NCBI RefSeq assembly: GCF_022200785.1
Contig: NZ_CP087585.1
Coordinates: forward strand, 186,001-250,000
From: Pedobacter mucosus
Lineage (GTDB): Bacteria; Bacteroidota; Bacteroidia; Sphingobacteriales; Sphingobacteriaceae
Reading direction: 5' to 3'
Length of the DNA stretch: 64,000 bases
Shown here: positions 18,023-27,278 of the stretch, in pieces
How positions within the stretch are numbered: the stretch's first letter is position 1
How the letters are laid out: every line of letters starts with the position of its first letter
Position numbers and translations under genes: made by a program
The notes under the pieces: model-generated
Told to the model about the DNA's origin: nothing
Database searches by the model: none
The model's input: only the letters and a program-made list of their open reading frames with translations

Positions 18023-19060
18023 TTAATTGATTGGCGATTTCAAGTTCCATATCTTTTCTGCCTTTCGCCCGATTAACCAAAACGAAGCTGCCAATACAGA
18101 AAAGAATAAAGCTTTGTGCCAGCTATCCCAAAAATATTCGAAATACCTGGTATATAGGTTGATAAATAAAAAGGTGATTCCAAATTCCCTGGCAATATCG
18201 TCACGGTATTTTAGTCCTAAAAAAGTGCTTGCTACACATATTGCCGCGGCTATTAAAGCCCAGTAAAATAGGCTTAATTGCCTTACATTATACCATTCTT
18301 CTAAACTTGCAAAGTTTCCGAATACGGATAATGCCCATAAAGAAACAAATAAATAAACCATCCCAGCAAGGTAGGTAACCTGAAAAAAATGTTGCGTTTT
18401 AGGTATTGCTTTCATTATGAAAGATGCCGCTGTTAAAACTGCACCAAAAATTACAAATCGAAGTGGATAATTCATGCCAAGGAAATAATAATTCCATCGG
18501 CTTAAATAGCCTGTCTCAGTGCCAAACCAAGTACCTAAAGAAATTAGTGCAAAAATCCAGATTAATCTTGAATTAAAAATATAGCCTAAAATGCCGTAGA
18601 TAAAGACTGAAATAAGAATTAGAATGGTAAAATTTCCAGAGCCATTATCTAATGCCTTACCAAAATAAGCAATGGCATTTGCTGTTAATAAAATGGCAGA
18701 GAAAACGATTGCTTCATTGCTAAACTTTAAGTGCGAGAGTTTTTTCTTTCTCCTAAATCCTAAAATGTATAGCCATGCAGCTAATCCACCTGATGCAATT
18801 GAGATAACAATATTGGGTGTATCGTAAACTCTCTTTAAATAATTTAGAATGGAATTATCAATTAACAAAGATCCTAGTGCAATAAATCCACAAGCTAAGG
18901 CTACCCAAAAGGCATACTGTGCAAGTCTAAGCCAATCGAAGTTTTTAGCTTCATAACTTTTTTTAAGATTGTTGCTGGTTTCTTCATTTATCAAACCATC
19001 ATGTTGCCACTGCTCAATAATGTCATCTAGAAACTCACTTTTTTCTCTATCAACTTTCAT
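18023..19060 (-). CDS. Multi-pass membrane protein, DUF2157-like
   Basis: About 345 aa with a short soluble N-terminal segment (about 1-45, containing FLDDIIEQWQHDGLINEET) followed by roughly nine or ten hydrophobic segments to the C-terminus. The N-terminal helix pattern plus polytopic remainder resembles DUF2157-type membrane proteins; function unknown. A longer frame reaches ATG 19108, but those 16 extra codons fall inside the terminator hairpin of the upstream antiporter gene (19087-19138), so ATG 19060 (MKVDREKSEF) is preferred. It follows the antiporter on the same strand but is probably separated by that terminator. Confidence 0.7.
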   Translation of the reverse strand: MKVDREKSEFLDDIIEQWQHDGLINEETSNNLKKSYEAKNFDWLRLAQYAFWVALACGFIALGSLLIDNSILNYLKRVYDTPNIVISIASGGLAAWLYILGFRRKKKLSHLKFSNEAIVFSAILLTANAIAYFGKALDNGSGNFTILILISVFIYGILGYIFNSRLIWIFALISLGTWFGTETGYLSRWNYYFLGMNYPLRFVIFGAVLTAASFIMKAIPKTQHFFQVTYLAGMVYLFVSLWALSVFGNFASLEEWYNVRQLSLFYWALIAAAICVASTFLGLKYRDDIAREFGITFLFINLYTRYFEYFWDSWHKALFFSVLAASFWLIGRKAEKIWNLKSPIN

Positions 19061-19086
19061 AGGTTTTGCTATACATGAAGATAAGT

Positions 19087-19138
19087 AAAAAGTCTTTAGT
19101 CTTTCCATCCAGAAACTAGACTTTTGACTAAAGACTTT
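19087..19138 (-). terminator. Terminator of the Kef-type antiporter gene
   Basis: Perfect 13-bp stem, 19126-19138 with 19089-19101, 24-nt loop, followed on the minus strand by a T5 run (19091-19087). It begins 8 bp after the antiporter stop codon. Confidence 0.75.
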
Positions 19139-19145
19139 AACCTAA

Positions 19146-21359
19146 TTAGATAACTTCTTTGATCTTTTTATTATTTCCAACAATCCAGATCACATCTCCA
19201 TTGTCAAAAACAAAGTCTGAAGTTGGATTAAGAATCCGATCTTGACCACGTTCAATACCAACAATAAGCGCTTGTGCTTTTTCTCTAATTCCAGCATGTC
19301 TAATGCTTAATCCGTAAACTGGCGATTCTAAATGAACCACAACTTTTTGTAAAGTCATTTCCTTATCTGGGAAACTTTTTTCTTCTTCAATCTCAGGTCT
19401 ATCAACTTCTAATAAAGTCTTTACCGCTGCCAGTTGATCATCAGCACCGATTAGCAGTAATTTATCATTCGGGTATAACCGCTCTTCTCTACCAGGTGTC
19501 GGGATCGTATTTCTACCCCTTTCAATCATGGCAATATTTACACCGTATTTTTCTCTGATCATTAATTCATGCAAGGCTTTTCCTACAACTTCTGATTCTG
19601 GAGATACAGTAAGCTCTGTTAAATGTGTATCCCAAGGCAAAATATCTGGCTTTTGATTTTCTCGGTCGTTTAAGTTTAGCATAAAACGTTTCTCCAGTTT
19701 ATCATAAAATGATTGTAACCTTCTAGAGAAAATTACCATTCCTAGTATAATTAAGGATAATGCAATAACGGCTGCAACCCAGGTATCAAAAAATTCATAC
19801 ATTAAAAAGCCTACAAAAAATATCCCCAATGCGATTCTAAAAACTTCAATTGCGATTAATGGTCCGCGGGTATATTTTTTATTTAACCAGAGGTGAGAGT
19901 AAGCCGTTTTTTGTATCCTACGGATTGAAAGTGCCCATAAAAATGGAGACATTAACACAAAAGAAACCACAACACTGATAATAATAGAAGTTAGGCTATT
20001 GGCAATGTTTTTTACGATGAAAGGCTGTACATAACGGTATGCTAAAAAGATAATGGCAATAATAATTACCGAGTGAATAATAGTATTGAAAATATAAGAG
20101 CGTAAAAGTATTTTCCAATCGCTTAAGGTTGTAATTCCTTCTGTACTAGAACTATATCTTTCAATACCGTTAAGCCATTTTTGTGGTAAAACTTTTTTTA
20201 AGAATTGATAAAAGGGTTCCGATAATTTAATAAGATATGGTGTAGTAAATGTTGTTATGGCAGCTGCGGCAACAGCAATTGGATAAAGAAAATCGCTGGT
20301 TACTTTTAGCGTTAAGCCTAACGAGGCAATGATAAAAGAAAATTCCCCAATTTGCGCTAAACTCATGCCAGATTGAACTGAGGTTTTTAGCGGCTGACCT
20401 GATAATAATGCACCAAGAATAGTAAAAAGGATTTTTCCGAATATAATTACTGCTGAACAAATAATAATTGGTAAAGCGTATTTAACCAGCATTGAAGGGT
20501 CAATTAGCATTCCAACTGAAACAAAAAACACGGCTGAAAAGAGATCTTTTACAGATTTGGTTAAATGCTCAATTCTTTCAGCTTGTGTAGTTTCGGCCAA
20601 AATTGAACCCATAATAAATGCGCCTAGAGCAGGAGAGAAACCAACTTTATCTGCCAGTAAAACCATTACTAAACATAAACCCAATGAAACGACAAGCATG
20701 GTTTCGTCGTTCATTAGTTTTTTCGTCGCTTTTAAAAAAGTGGGCACTAAGAATATCCCACCTAAGAACCATAAAATAAGGAAGAAAGCAAGTTTTAAGA
20801 TCGAGAAAAGCATTTCTGTTCCTGCAGACTGCTGACTAACGGCTAAAGTAGAAAATAGAACCAATAATAAAATGGCTAATAAATCTTCTACAATTAAGAC
20901 GCCGAATACTAAACCTGCAAATTTTTTGTGTTTTAAACCGAGTTCTTCAAAGGCTTTAATCGTAATCATGGTTGATGATATGGATAAAATTCCACCAAGG
21001 AATAATGCATCCATATCTTTCCATCCCATTGCCTTACCCACGAAATAGCCAATAAGGATAATAAATAATACTTTAACTATTGCAGTTATAGATGCGGAGC
21101 CACCAACTTTTACTAATTTCTTGAAACTAAATTCTAATCCTAAACTAAATAAAAGGAATATCACACCAATTTCACCCCAAATGTTAATGCTTTTTGTGTC
21201 GGTAACGGAAGGGAAAAAACTTAAGTGAGAGCCAACTAATAATCCGGCTAAAATATAGCCTAAAACTAGCGGCTGTTTTATTTTTTTAAATATGAGTGTG
21301 GTTATTCCTGCTGCGGCAAGAATTAATCCTAAATCGGCAATTAAATCTGGTAAGTGCAT
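19146..21359 (-). CDS. Kef-type cation:proton antiporter (CPA2) with C-terminal RCK_C domains
   Basis: 737 aa. Residues 1-385 form the CPA2 antiporter unit with some 12 hydrophobic segments (GYILAGLLVG, GEIGVIFLLFSLGLEFSF, SISSTMITIKAF, GMSLAQIGEFSFII). A second hydrophobic block (about 420-560) adds several spans, and residues about 580-737 carry two TrkA-C/RCK_C-like modules (GREERLYPNDKLLLIGADDQ and FDNGDVIWIVGN). Family members exchange K+ or Na+ for protons and are gated by ligand binding to the cytoplasmic domain. There is no complete RCK_N nucleotide-binding domain, unlike KefB/KefC. It appears to be transcribed alone, ending in its own terminator. Confidence 0.88.
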   Translation of the reverse strand: MHLPDLIADLGLILAAAGITTLIFKKIKQPLVLGYILAGLLVGSHLSFFPSVTDTKSINIWGEIGVIFLLFSLGLEFSFKKLVKVGGSASITAIVKVLFIILIGYFVGKAMGWKDMDALFLGGILSISSTMITIKAFEELGLKHKKFAGLVFGVLIVEDLLAILLLVLFSTLAVSQQSAGTEMLFSILKLAFFLILWFLGGIFLVPTFLKATKKLMNDETMLVVSLGLCLVMVLLADKVGFSPALGAFIMGSILAETTQAERIEHLTKSVKDLFSAVFFVSVGMLIDPSMLVKYALPIIICSAVIIFGKILFTILGALLSGQPLKTSVQSGMSLAQIGEFSFIIASLGLTLKVTSDFLYPIAVAAAAITTFTTPYLIKLSEPFYQFLKKVLPQKWLNGIERYSSSTEGITTLSDWKILLRSYIFNTIIHSVIIIAIIFLAYRYVQPFIVKNIANSLTSIIISVVVSFVLMSPFLWALSIRRIQKTAYSHLWLNKKYTRGPLIAIEVFRIALGIFFVGFLMYEFFDTWVAAVIALSLIILGMVIFSRRLQSFYDKLEKRFMLNLNDRENQKPDILPWDTHLTELTVSPESEVVGKALHELMIREKYGVNIAMIERGRNTIPTPGREERLYPNDKLLLIGADDQLAAVKTLLEVDRPEIEEEKSFPDKEMTLQKVVVHLESPVYGLSIRHAGIREKAQALIVGIERGQDRILNPTSDFVFDNGDVIWIVGNNKKIKEVI

Positions 21360-21397
21360 CTGTTATTATTGAAAGTAAATACTAGTGAAGCGGAGTC

Positions 21398-21444
21398 CAG
21401 TTCATTGTCTATTTCTATCTGCAGAAATAGATTACATGGAACTG
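21398..21444. repeat. Intergenic hairpin upstream of the antiporter gene
   Basis: Two-part inverted repeat: CAGTTC with GAACTG at the outside and TCTATTTCT with AGAAATAGA inside, with short unpaired stretches between. It is in the 119-bp gap between the 117-aa gene and the antiporter start. It could be a terminator for the upstream gene or a decayed mobile hairpin. Confidence 0.45.
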
Positions 21445-21478
21445 AATATTAAAAATGATGGTTGTAAATTCGCTTAAC

Positions 21479-21832
21479 TTACCAAAATACATGCTTTTGA
21501 TAAAGCATTTTAAACAAGGGCAAATAATTGTTTCTTAACTTTCTAACAACGGTTTGAATATTGGATATTTTATTTTTTGATAGAACAAATGATAAAAGCA
21601 AAATCAGATATAACGTTACTTTTAACGTTTTTAAATTATGATTTGAAATGATGTCTTTTTGAAGTTCGTCGTTTTCATTTAGAAATTTAGAACTTGCTTT
21701 TTGGATTGTTTTATGCGTACTGAAGCTAGGGTAAACCTTCAATTCTTTCGCAACGACTGCTATCTTCTTTGAAGCGTAGCACACTGAAGTTGTAGAAATT
21801 AAAAATAAAATTAAGATGTAAAAAAGCCTCAT
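21479..21832 (-). CDS. Hypothetical exported or membrane protein, start embedded in a terminator
   Basis: 117 aa with no recognised family. Residues 1-20 look like a signal peptide (LFYILILFLISTTSVCYA, possible cleavage after A20). A second hydrophobic segment lies at about 69-84 and the C-terminus is basic. The first codons (ATGAGGCTTTTTTAC) are the 3' stem and T-run of the terminator hairpin of ribF, so translation starts inside a transcription stop signal. Either the gene is read from ribF by readthrough, or the frame is fortuitous. The convincing signal peptide favours a real but poorly expressed gene. Confidence 0.45.
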   Translation of the reverse strand: MRLFYILILFLISTTSVCYASKKIAVVAKELKVYPSFSTHKTIQKASSKFLNENDELQKDIISNHNLKTLKVTLYLILLLSFVLSKNKISNIQTVVRKLRNNYLPLFKMLYQKHVFW

Positions 21833-21859
21833 TTCTGCTAATGTAGCGAAAATGAGGCT
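21819..21859 (-). terminator. Terminator of the ribF operon
   Basis: On the minus strand the stem AGCCTCATTT (21859-21850) pairs with AAATGAGGCT (21834-21825) over a 15-nt loop and is followed by TTTTTT. It lies about 37 bp after the ribF stop. Confidence 0.8.
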
Positions 21860-21895
21860 CTTTTAAAAGACCTGTTTACTTAAATTTACTTATTT

Positions 21896-22867
21896 TTAAC
21901 TGTTAAAAAAGCTAATGGTATCTTCTTTGTCTTGGTGCAATTGGACTTTAAGCGCCTCTAAACCCGTAAATTTGACGTCGTGGCGTAAAAATTTTAAAAA
22001 GTTCATTTTAATATCCTGTCCATATATTTCTTGATCGAAATCAAAGATATTTACCTCTATATTTCTGGTCATACCGTTAATGGTTGGCCTTTGTCCAATG
22101 TATGCCATACCTTTAAAAATTTGATGTTTTGGAGCAGAAGGTTTGAATTCCAAATTTGTTAAATCCAGGCTCATTTCTACAGTAACCGCATAAATCCCAT
22201 CACCCGGAATAAGCTTATAAGTTTCTTCAACAAAAATATTTGCTGTTGGAAAACCAATGGTTCTGCCAATCTTATCGCCTTTTATTACATTTCCCGAAAT
22301 GGAAAAGGGATAACCTAAATAATCTGCTGCTAAGCTCACATCGCCTTCTAAAAGTGCTTGGCGAATCTTTGTTGAACTTACGGCTACATCATGAATATCT
22401 TGTTCGGCGATTTCTTCAACAGTAAAGCCATAGTGCAAGCCTGCAGCTTTTAAGTCTGTTAAATTTCCTGCACGATCCTTGCCGAAACGGTGGTCATAAC
22501 CTATAATGATATGTTTGGTTCCAATGTTTTCTACTAAAGTATTTTTTATATAATCCTCTGGACTTTGATTTGAAAAATCCCTTGTAAATGTGGTAATAAT
22601 TAAATGGTCTACACCTAAATTTTTAAGCATTTCAGCCTTTTCATTTATGGTATTAATCATTTTTAAATCCTGATTTTCAGGATCAATAATCATACGCGGG
22701 TGAGGAAAAAAAGTTAAAATAACACTTTCTCCGTTAGCAGCTTTAGCTTTTTCTACAAGTTGCTTTATGATTTTTTGGTGGCCAAAATGAACACCATCAA
22801 AAGTGCCAATCGTTACAAATGCGTTATTAAGCTTAGTAAAATCTGAAAGGTTGTGGTATATTTTCAA
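21896..22867 (-). CDS. ribF: Bifunctional riboflavin kinase / FAD synthetase
   Basis: 323 aa. Phosphorylates riboflavin to FMN and adenylates FMN to FAD. The N-terminal nucleotidyltransferase domain (about 1-180) has TIGTFDGVHFGHQKII and the later SSTKIR motif. The C-terminal flavokinase domain (about 185-315) has IGFPTANI and the glutamate-containing strand NIEVNIFDFD. The start codon is TTG (22867), giving MKIYHNLSDF; no in-frame ATG is found nearby. It is the last gene of the minus-strand block ftsX-DUF3098-uppP-truB-yitT-ribF and lies 36 bp after yitT. Confidence 0.96.
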   Translation of the reverse strand: MKIYHNLSDFTKLNNAFVTIGTFDGVHFGHQKIIKQLVEKAKAANGESVILTFFPHPRMIIDPENQDLKMINTINEKAEMLKNLGVDHLIITTFTRDFSNQSPEDYIKNTLVENIGTKHIIIGYDHRFGKDRAGNLTDLKAAGLHYGFTVEEIAEQDIHDVAVSSTKIRQALLEGDVSLAADYLGYPFSISGNVIKGDKIGRTIGFPTANIFVEETYKLIPGDGIYAVTVEMSLDLTNLEFKPSAPKHQIFKGMAYIGQRPTINGMTRNIEVNIFDFDQEIYGQDIKMNFLKFLRHDVKFTGLEALKVQLHQDKEDTISFFNS

Positions 22868-22903
22868 GGGTAAATTTATTGAATTTTATTGCGTTAAAAT
22901 GTA

Positions 22904-23764
22904 TTAATGTAAAGCATGACGTTTAACTACGCCGCCTCTTAAATCGGCAATTTGTTGTTGAATCACAAATGCATCAGCATCAATTTGGCGAATGGCAGTT
23001 TGTAGTTTGCTCATTTCCAATTTAGTAACCACGGTGAACACAATGTCAATATCTTTCTTTTCACCATAACCACCTTCGCCTTTATAAATCGTTACGCCAC
23101 GTTTCATATCTGTTATGATAAAAGCTTTAATAACTTCCTGATGTTCGGAAATTATGGTTACGCCGGTATATTGTTCTATTCCATTTACGATAAAATCGAT
23201 GGTGCTGGATGCTGAAAGATAGGTTAATATTGCATAAAGTGCAGTTTCTATGTTTAAGAAATAAGCTGCGAAAGCAAAAATGATAATGTTTAAAATAAGT
23301 ATAATATTGCCAACGGTTAAAATGCTGTTTTTACTAATATATAGCGCTAACACCTCTGTACCGTCGATAACACAACCGCCACGCATTGCTAAACCGATTC
23401 CACCACCTAGAAATAATCCACCAAAAAAAGCGATTAGTAATTTATCATGAGTAATAGATTGAAAAGGTAAAAAAATTAAGGCAAGTGATAACGCCGCAAT
23501 TGCAATGGCCGTTTTAAAAGCAAAACCTTTGCCTATTTGTCGGTAGCCTAATATAACAAATGGAATATTGATGAGTACGATTAAGTAAGATAAATTCCAA
23601 CCTGTTAATGTGCTAATTAATAATGATATACCAGTTACACCGCCATCGATAAAGTGACTTGGCATTAAAAAACTTTTTAGCCCGAAACACGCTGAAGTAA
23701 CACCTGCAATAATTAAAAGGATCTCTTTTAAAAGTTGGATATTTTTTTTCTTTAGGTTAATCAT
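22904..23764 (-). CDS. YitT family membrane protein (DUF161 with DUF2179 domain)
   Basis: 286 aa. Five to six hydrophobic segments fill residues 10-190 (SACFGLKSFLMPSHFIDGGV and FGGLFLGGGIGLAMRGGCVI are typical YitT membrane motifs). A soluble C-terminal DUF2179 domain follows (about 205-286, GVTIYKGEGGYGEKKDIDIV). The function of YitT proteins is not established. Its ATG overlaps the truB stop (ATGA), a sign of translational coupling in this operon. Confidence 0.9.
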   Translation of the reverse strand: MINLKKKNIQLLKEILLIIAGVTSACFGLKSFLMPSHFIDGGVTGISLLISTLTGWNLSYLIVLINIPFVILGYRQIGKGFAFKTAIAIAALSLALIFLPFQSITHDKLLIAFFGGLFLGGGIGLAMRGGCVIDGTEVLALYISKNSILTVGNIILILNIIIFAFAAYFLNIETALYAILTYLSASSTIDFIVNGIEQYTGVTIISEHQEVIKAFIITDMKRGVTIYKGEGGYGEKKDIDIVFTVVTKLEMSKLQTAIRQIDADAFVIQQQIADLRGGVVKRHALH

Positions 23765-24492
23765 GCTTCAGTTTCAGCTTTTATTTCTTCTTTTTTACTG
23801 CGGATGTAATTAACAAGTTCTAAAACTTCAAACGCATCTTTTAGCAAAAAGTTTCCGCTCCTGGTTCTTATTAATTTAGATAGATATGCACCACTATTTA
23901 AGGATTTACCAAAATCAGAAATCAGAGAACGAATATAAGTGCCTTTGCTACAAACAATTCTAAAATCTATTTCAGGCAAGTCGATACGGGTTATTTCAAA
24001 TTCTGGAACCGAAACAAAGCGTTTTCTAAGTTCTACTTCTTCACCTAACCTAGCTTTTACGTATAACCGTTCGCCATTTACTTTTACTGCAGAATGGGCT
24101 GGAGGATATTGTTCTATATCGCCGATAAAAGGTTTTGTGGCAGCAAATATTTGTTCGTTTGTAATTCCAGAAATAGAAAAAGTAGCATCAACTTCTGTTT
24201 CCAAATCGAAAGATGGCGTAGTGGCGCCTAAAAATAATGTTCCGGTATATTCTTTTTCCTGTGCCTGAAAAGTGTCTATTTGCTTTGTTAATTTACCCGT
24301 ACAAATGATTAATAAACCAGTAGCCAATGGATCTAAAGTACCAGCATGACCAACCTTTAGCTTTAATGGTTTTAGAGAATTACGAATTTTCCCGACTACA
24401 TCAAATGAGGTCCATTTATATGGCTTATTGATTAATAATAATTCGCCTTCAGCAAAATTGAAATCTTTAAACTTTGAATGTTCTATACTCAC
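23761..24492 (-). CDS. truB: tRNA pseudouridine(55) synthase
   Basis: 243 aa. Makes pseudouridine 55 in the T-loop of tRNAs. The catalytic motif VGHAGTLDPLATGLLIICTGKLTK contains the conserved aspartate; earlier NKPYKWTSFDVVGKIRN and later YPPAHSAVKVNG and CSKGTYIRSLI are family landmarks. The start is GTG (24492), giving MSIEHSKF. A perfect -7 box (24507-24514) lies just upstream, so the downstream part of this operon can be transcribed independently of ftsX and uppP. Confidence 0.96.
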   Translation of the reverse strand: MSIEHSKFKDFNFAEGELLLINKPYKWTSFDVVGKIRNSLKPLKLKVGHAGTLDPLATGLLIICTGKLTKQIDTFQAQEKEYTGTLFLGATTPSFDLETEVDATFSISGITNEQIFAATKPFIGDIEQYPPAHSAVKVNGERLYVKARLGEEVELRKRFVSVPEFEITRIDLPEIDFRIVCSKGTYIRSLISDFGKSLNSGAYLSKLIRTRSGNFLLKDAFEVLELVNYIRSKKEEIKAETEA

Positions 24493-24506
24493 AAATCTTT
24501 TTTGTG

Positions 24507-24514
24507 CAAAGATA
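24507..24514 (-). promoter_or_regulatory. Putative internal -7 promoter box (TATCTTTG) for truB
   Basis: Exact TAnnTTTG match on the minus strand, ending 14 nt before the truB GTG and lying between the uppP stop and truB. Confidence 0.4.
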
Positions 24515-24518
24515 CAGA

Positions 24519-25313
24519 TTAAATTATTTGCAAGTTATGACCAGTTAAAAGTAGAATAATGATCGCTAAACCTGCAATTATTCTATACCAGCCAAAAGCC
24601 TTAAAACCATGTTTGTTTAAATAACCAATAAAACTTTTAATGGCTAATAAAGCAACAATAAATGCAATTACATTACCAACGATCAACAAGTTCATTTGAT
24701 CATGAGTGATTGTATTTCCTTCTTTATAAAAATCAAAAAGTTTTTTACCGGTAGCGGCAAACATGGTTGGAACAGCAAGAAAAAATGAAAATTCTGCAGC
24801 AACTTTTCTACTTAATTTTTGTGTCATACCGCCTACAATAGTGGCTCCAGAACGAGAAACGCCTGGAATCATGGCAATACATTGGAAAAAGCCAATTTTT
24901 AATGCCGTTAGGTAAGTAATGTTTTCTTCCTCATTTATGGTTGGATTATTAAACCATTTATCAACAAATAATAAAATTACTCCTCCAATTAAAAGCGAAA
25001 TACCAACTGCCATCGGACTTTCTAAAAGCTCATCAATTTTTTTGCTTAATAATAATCCAAATATTGCCGCTGGTATAAAAGCTACAATAAGTTTCAAATA
25101 AAAATTTATCGATTTAAAGAAGCGTTTAAAATATAAAACGACAACAGAAAGAATGGCACCTAGTTGAATTGCAATGGTAAATAACTTTACAAAAGGTTCA
25201 CTCGCTATCCCCATAAATGACGAGGCAATAATCATGTGCCCTGTGCTTGATACAGGTAAAAATTCGGTTAGTCCTTCTACAATAGCAAGAACAATCGTCT
25301 CAAAAAGATTCAT
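24519..25313 (-). CDS. uppP: Undecaprenyl-diphosphatase
   Basis: 264-aa inner-membrane BacA-family enzyme that removes a phosphate from undecaprenyl pyrophosphate so the lipid carrier for cell wall and surface glycans can be reused; it also gives bacitracin resistance. Signature regions [17 protein letters not shown] (about residues 14-30) and [14 protein letters not shown] are both intact. About seven hydrophobic segments. It sits between DUF3098 and truB in the block typical of Bacteroidota. Confidence 0.96.
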   Translation of the reverse strand: MNLFETIVLAIVEGLTEFLPVSSTGHMIIASSFMGIASEPFVKLFTIAIQLGAILSVVVLYFKRFFKSINFYLKLIVAFIPAAIFGLLLSKKIDELLESPMAVGISLLIGGVILLFVDKWFNNPTINEEENITYLTALKIGFFQCIAMIPGVSRSGATIVGGMTQKLSRKVAAEFSFFLAVPTMFAATGKKLFDFYKEGNTITHDQMNLLIVGNVIAFIVALLAIKSFIGYLNKHGFKAFGWYRIIAGLAIIILLLTGHNLQII

Positions 25314-25392
25314 ATTTAATTTAGATAACGGAGCGTGAAAAGAGATAAACGCTTAATTAGTTTAACAAGCGTTTTAAAATTATCGTCAAAAG

Positions 25393-25620
25393 TTACTTTT
25401 TTAGAATTGCATAAATGCCGAAAGCGAAACCAAATAATACCACTATTGGAGCCAATAAGGTTCTTCTGAAATCGTAAATGTCACCCGTTGTGCCCATCAT
25501 TAGTATGAAGCCCACTGCAACTATAGCGATGCTGATTAGTAATAACTGATAATTTTTCTTTGTGAAAACTAAATCACTACTAGCGTCCTTTACAATCGGA
25601 CTTGTTTTTTTCTCTGCCAT
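25393..25620 (-). CDS. DUF3098 small membrane protein
   Basis: 75 aa with two hydrophobic segments (about 29-43 and 54-71). The sequence VFTKKNYQLLLISIAIVAVG and the position directly after ftsX identify it as the DUF3098 protein found at this place in Bacteroidota; its function is unknown. Its ATG overlaps the ftsX stop by one base (TAATG), so translation is likely coupled. The constant link to ftsX suggests a role in division or the cell envelope, which is inference. Confidence 0.85.
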   Translation of the reverse strand: MAEKKTSPIVKDASSDLVFTKKNYQLLLISIAIVAVGFILMMGTTGDIYDFRRTLLAPIVVLFGFAFGIYAILKK

Positions 25621-26498
25621 TATCTATAAAGATGATTAGATTTTAAACGTAAATATCTGCTAACTGCAAACCAAGTACTAATACCTGTAATAAAAATACC
25701 GATAATTAATAGACCAATAAATACTATTCCGAATTCTTTATAATTGTTTAAAATAATGATTTCTGGAACCTCTTTACGAGCATAAATTAATGTGCCTAAT
25801 AAAATAATTATGGAAATAAAAGCTGCAATTAACCCATGCAAAGCAGCGTATAATAAGAAAGGACGTCGAATAAAATTTTTAGTTGCACCAACAAGCTGCA
25901 TACTTTTGATTAAAAAACGCTGAGAATATATCGCCAGTCGGATGGTATTATTTATCAAAGCTATTGCTATTACTAACAAAATAGCAGCAAAAGCTAATAT
26001 TACCAACCCGATGGTATTGATGTTGTTATTCACCATATCTATTAAAGAACTTTGGTAAACAACTTCTTTAACCACGGGATTTTTTGATATACTAGTTTTT
26101 AAATCTTCAATACTTTTATTATTCGCGTATTCTGCTTTCAAATAAATATCAAAAGTTGATGTTAATGGATTGTAGCCCAAAAAGTTAACAAAATCTTCAC
26201 CTAAATCTTGAGTTAAATTTCTTGCCGCCAATTCTTTATTAACATATTGCGTTTGCTTTACTGCGGGATTAGCATTTAATTCTTTTTGAAAGGTTAGTAC
26301 ATCAGTTTCTTTTGCACCTTCATCAACTATAATATTTAGAACAATATTTTCTTTAACGTAGTTTGATAGGTTTTTGGCATGTACAAGTACCAACCCAAGC
26401 AGCCCAAGCATTAATAAAACCAAAGCAATACTAAAAATAGTAGAGATGTATACTGTTTTGGTTTTTCTGGATGCATCACTTACTTCGAATTCTTCCAT
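25620..26498 (-). CDS. ftsX: Cell division permease FtsX
   Basis: 292 aa with FtsX topology: one N-terminal membrane segment (about 20-42), a periplasmic domain (about 45-165), then three membrane segments in the FtsX/MacB permease domain. The region containing QRFLIKSMQLVGATKNFIRR before the third helix is the conserved part of that domain. FtsX works with the ATPase FtsE at the septum to activate cell wall hydrolases; ftsE is not adjacent here. It is the first gene of the block, with a near-consensus -7 box (TATTTTCG, minus strand, 26519-26526) 20 nt before the ATG. Confidence 0.93.
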   Translation of the reverse strand: MEEFEVSDASRKTKTVYISTIFSIALVLLMLGLLGLVLVHAKNLSNYVKENIVLNIIVDEGAKETDVLTFQKELNANPAVKQTQYVNKELAARNLTQDLGEDFVNFLGYNPLTSTFDIYLKAEYANNKSIEDLKTSISKNPVVKEVVYQSSLIDMVNNNINTIGLVILAFAAILLVIAIALINNTIRLAIYSQRFLIKSMQLVGATKNFIRRPFLLYAALHGLIAAFISIIILLGTLIYARKEVPEIIILNNYKEFGIVFIGLLIIGIFITGISTWFAVSRYLRLKSNHLYR

Positions 26499-26695
26499 GT
26501 ATTTGATTTTTGTTTCTGCGAAAATATAAATTATACCTTATAACACCAATTTTAATAGCGTTCTAAATCATATAACCAAATAGTTAAGCATGTGCGTAAA
26601 GTTTTTCTGCAGGCAATAACTTATTGTTTTTACAAAGCGGTACGAAAATTGGGGAAATGGCGTTAATTATTAATATCTAAACAAAAAACTCGTAG

Positions 26696-27109
26696 ATGAA
26701 AAAATATATTATTTCATTAAGCTTACTTATTGTACTCTCTATCAGCTTCTTTGCTTGCAAAAAAGATACTACCTCTTTAAAAGCACGCATGTTTGGTAAA
26801 TGGACAGTGAACAAAATTGTAGTCACAGGCTATACAGGTACGGATGCACTTACAAAAAATGGAACATTTAATTGTACTACAAATGATTACATTGACTTTA
26901 AAGGAAATGACGATGATCAATTTGAACAAAGCTTAACCAACCAACGAAGTATTGGAACCTATACGGCCAATATTGATGATAAATTTAATTTAATTTTCTC
27001 TGATGGGTCTTATTATTGTACGATAAGTACACTATCTGCAAATCAGTTTCAATTTAGCGCAGCCTTAGATAAATCGGGTGTTGTAAAGGTTTATTATCTT
27101 AGCCGATAG
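26696..27109 (+). CDS. Lipocalin-like small lipoprotein
   Basis: 137 aa. Signal peptide with lipobox SFFACKK (Cys at residue 21), followed by a compact beta-rich domain beginning ARMFGKWTVNKIVVTGY, the usual start of lipocalin-like (calycin) domains in Bacteroidota lipoproteins. It contains three further cysteines. It is likely attached to a membrane on the outer leaflet or periplasmic face; ligand unknown. A strong terminator follows 23 bp after the stop, so it is monocistronic. Confidence 0.7.
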   Translation: MKKYIISLSLLIVLSISFFACKKDTTSLKARMFGKWTVNKIVVTGYTGTDALTKNGTFNCTTNDYIDFKGNDDDQFEQSLTNQRSIGTYTANIDDKFNLIFSDGSYYCTISTLSANQFQFSAALDKSGVVKVYYLSR

Positions 27110-27132
27110 AAATTATTTTCGTTATTTACTAG

Positions 27133-27164
27133 CGCCATTGGTTTAATATCAATGGCGTTTTTTT
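27133..27164 (+). terminator. Terminator of the small lipoprotein gene
   Basis: Stem CGCCATTG (27133-27140) with CAATGGCG (27150-27157), 9-nt loop, followed by a run of seven T. Confidence 0.88.
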
Positions 27165-27278
27165 ATTTTAAGCGATTGTATAAATAATAATTATCAGCAC
27201 AAAACATATTAAACTAATCTGTTTTTAAAGCCCCCTTTATTTCCGTATTTTCGTGCCTTTAAAAATTCAAAACTTGCA

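Noticed and set aside
18023..19108. Longer start (ATG 19108) for the DUF2157-like protein
   Set aside because: Its first 16 codons fall in the terminator hairpin of the upstream antiporter gene.
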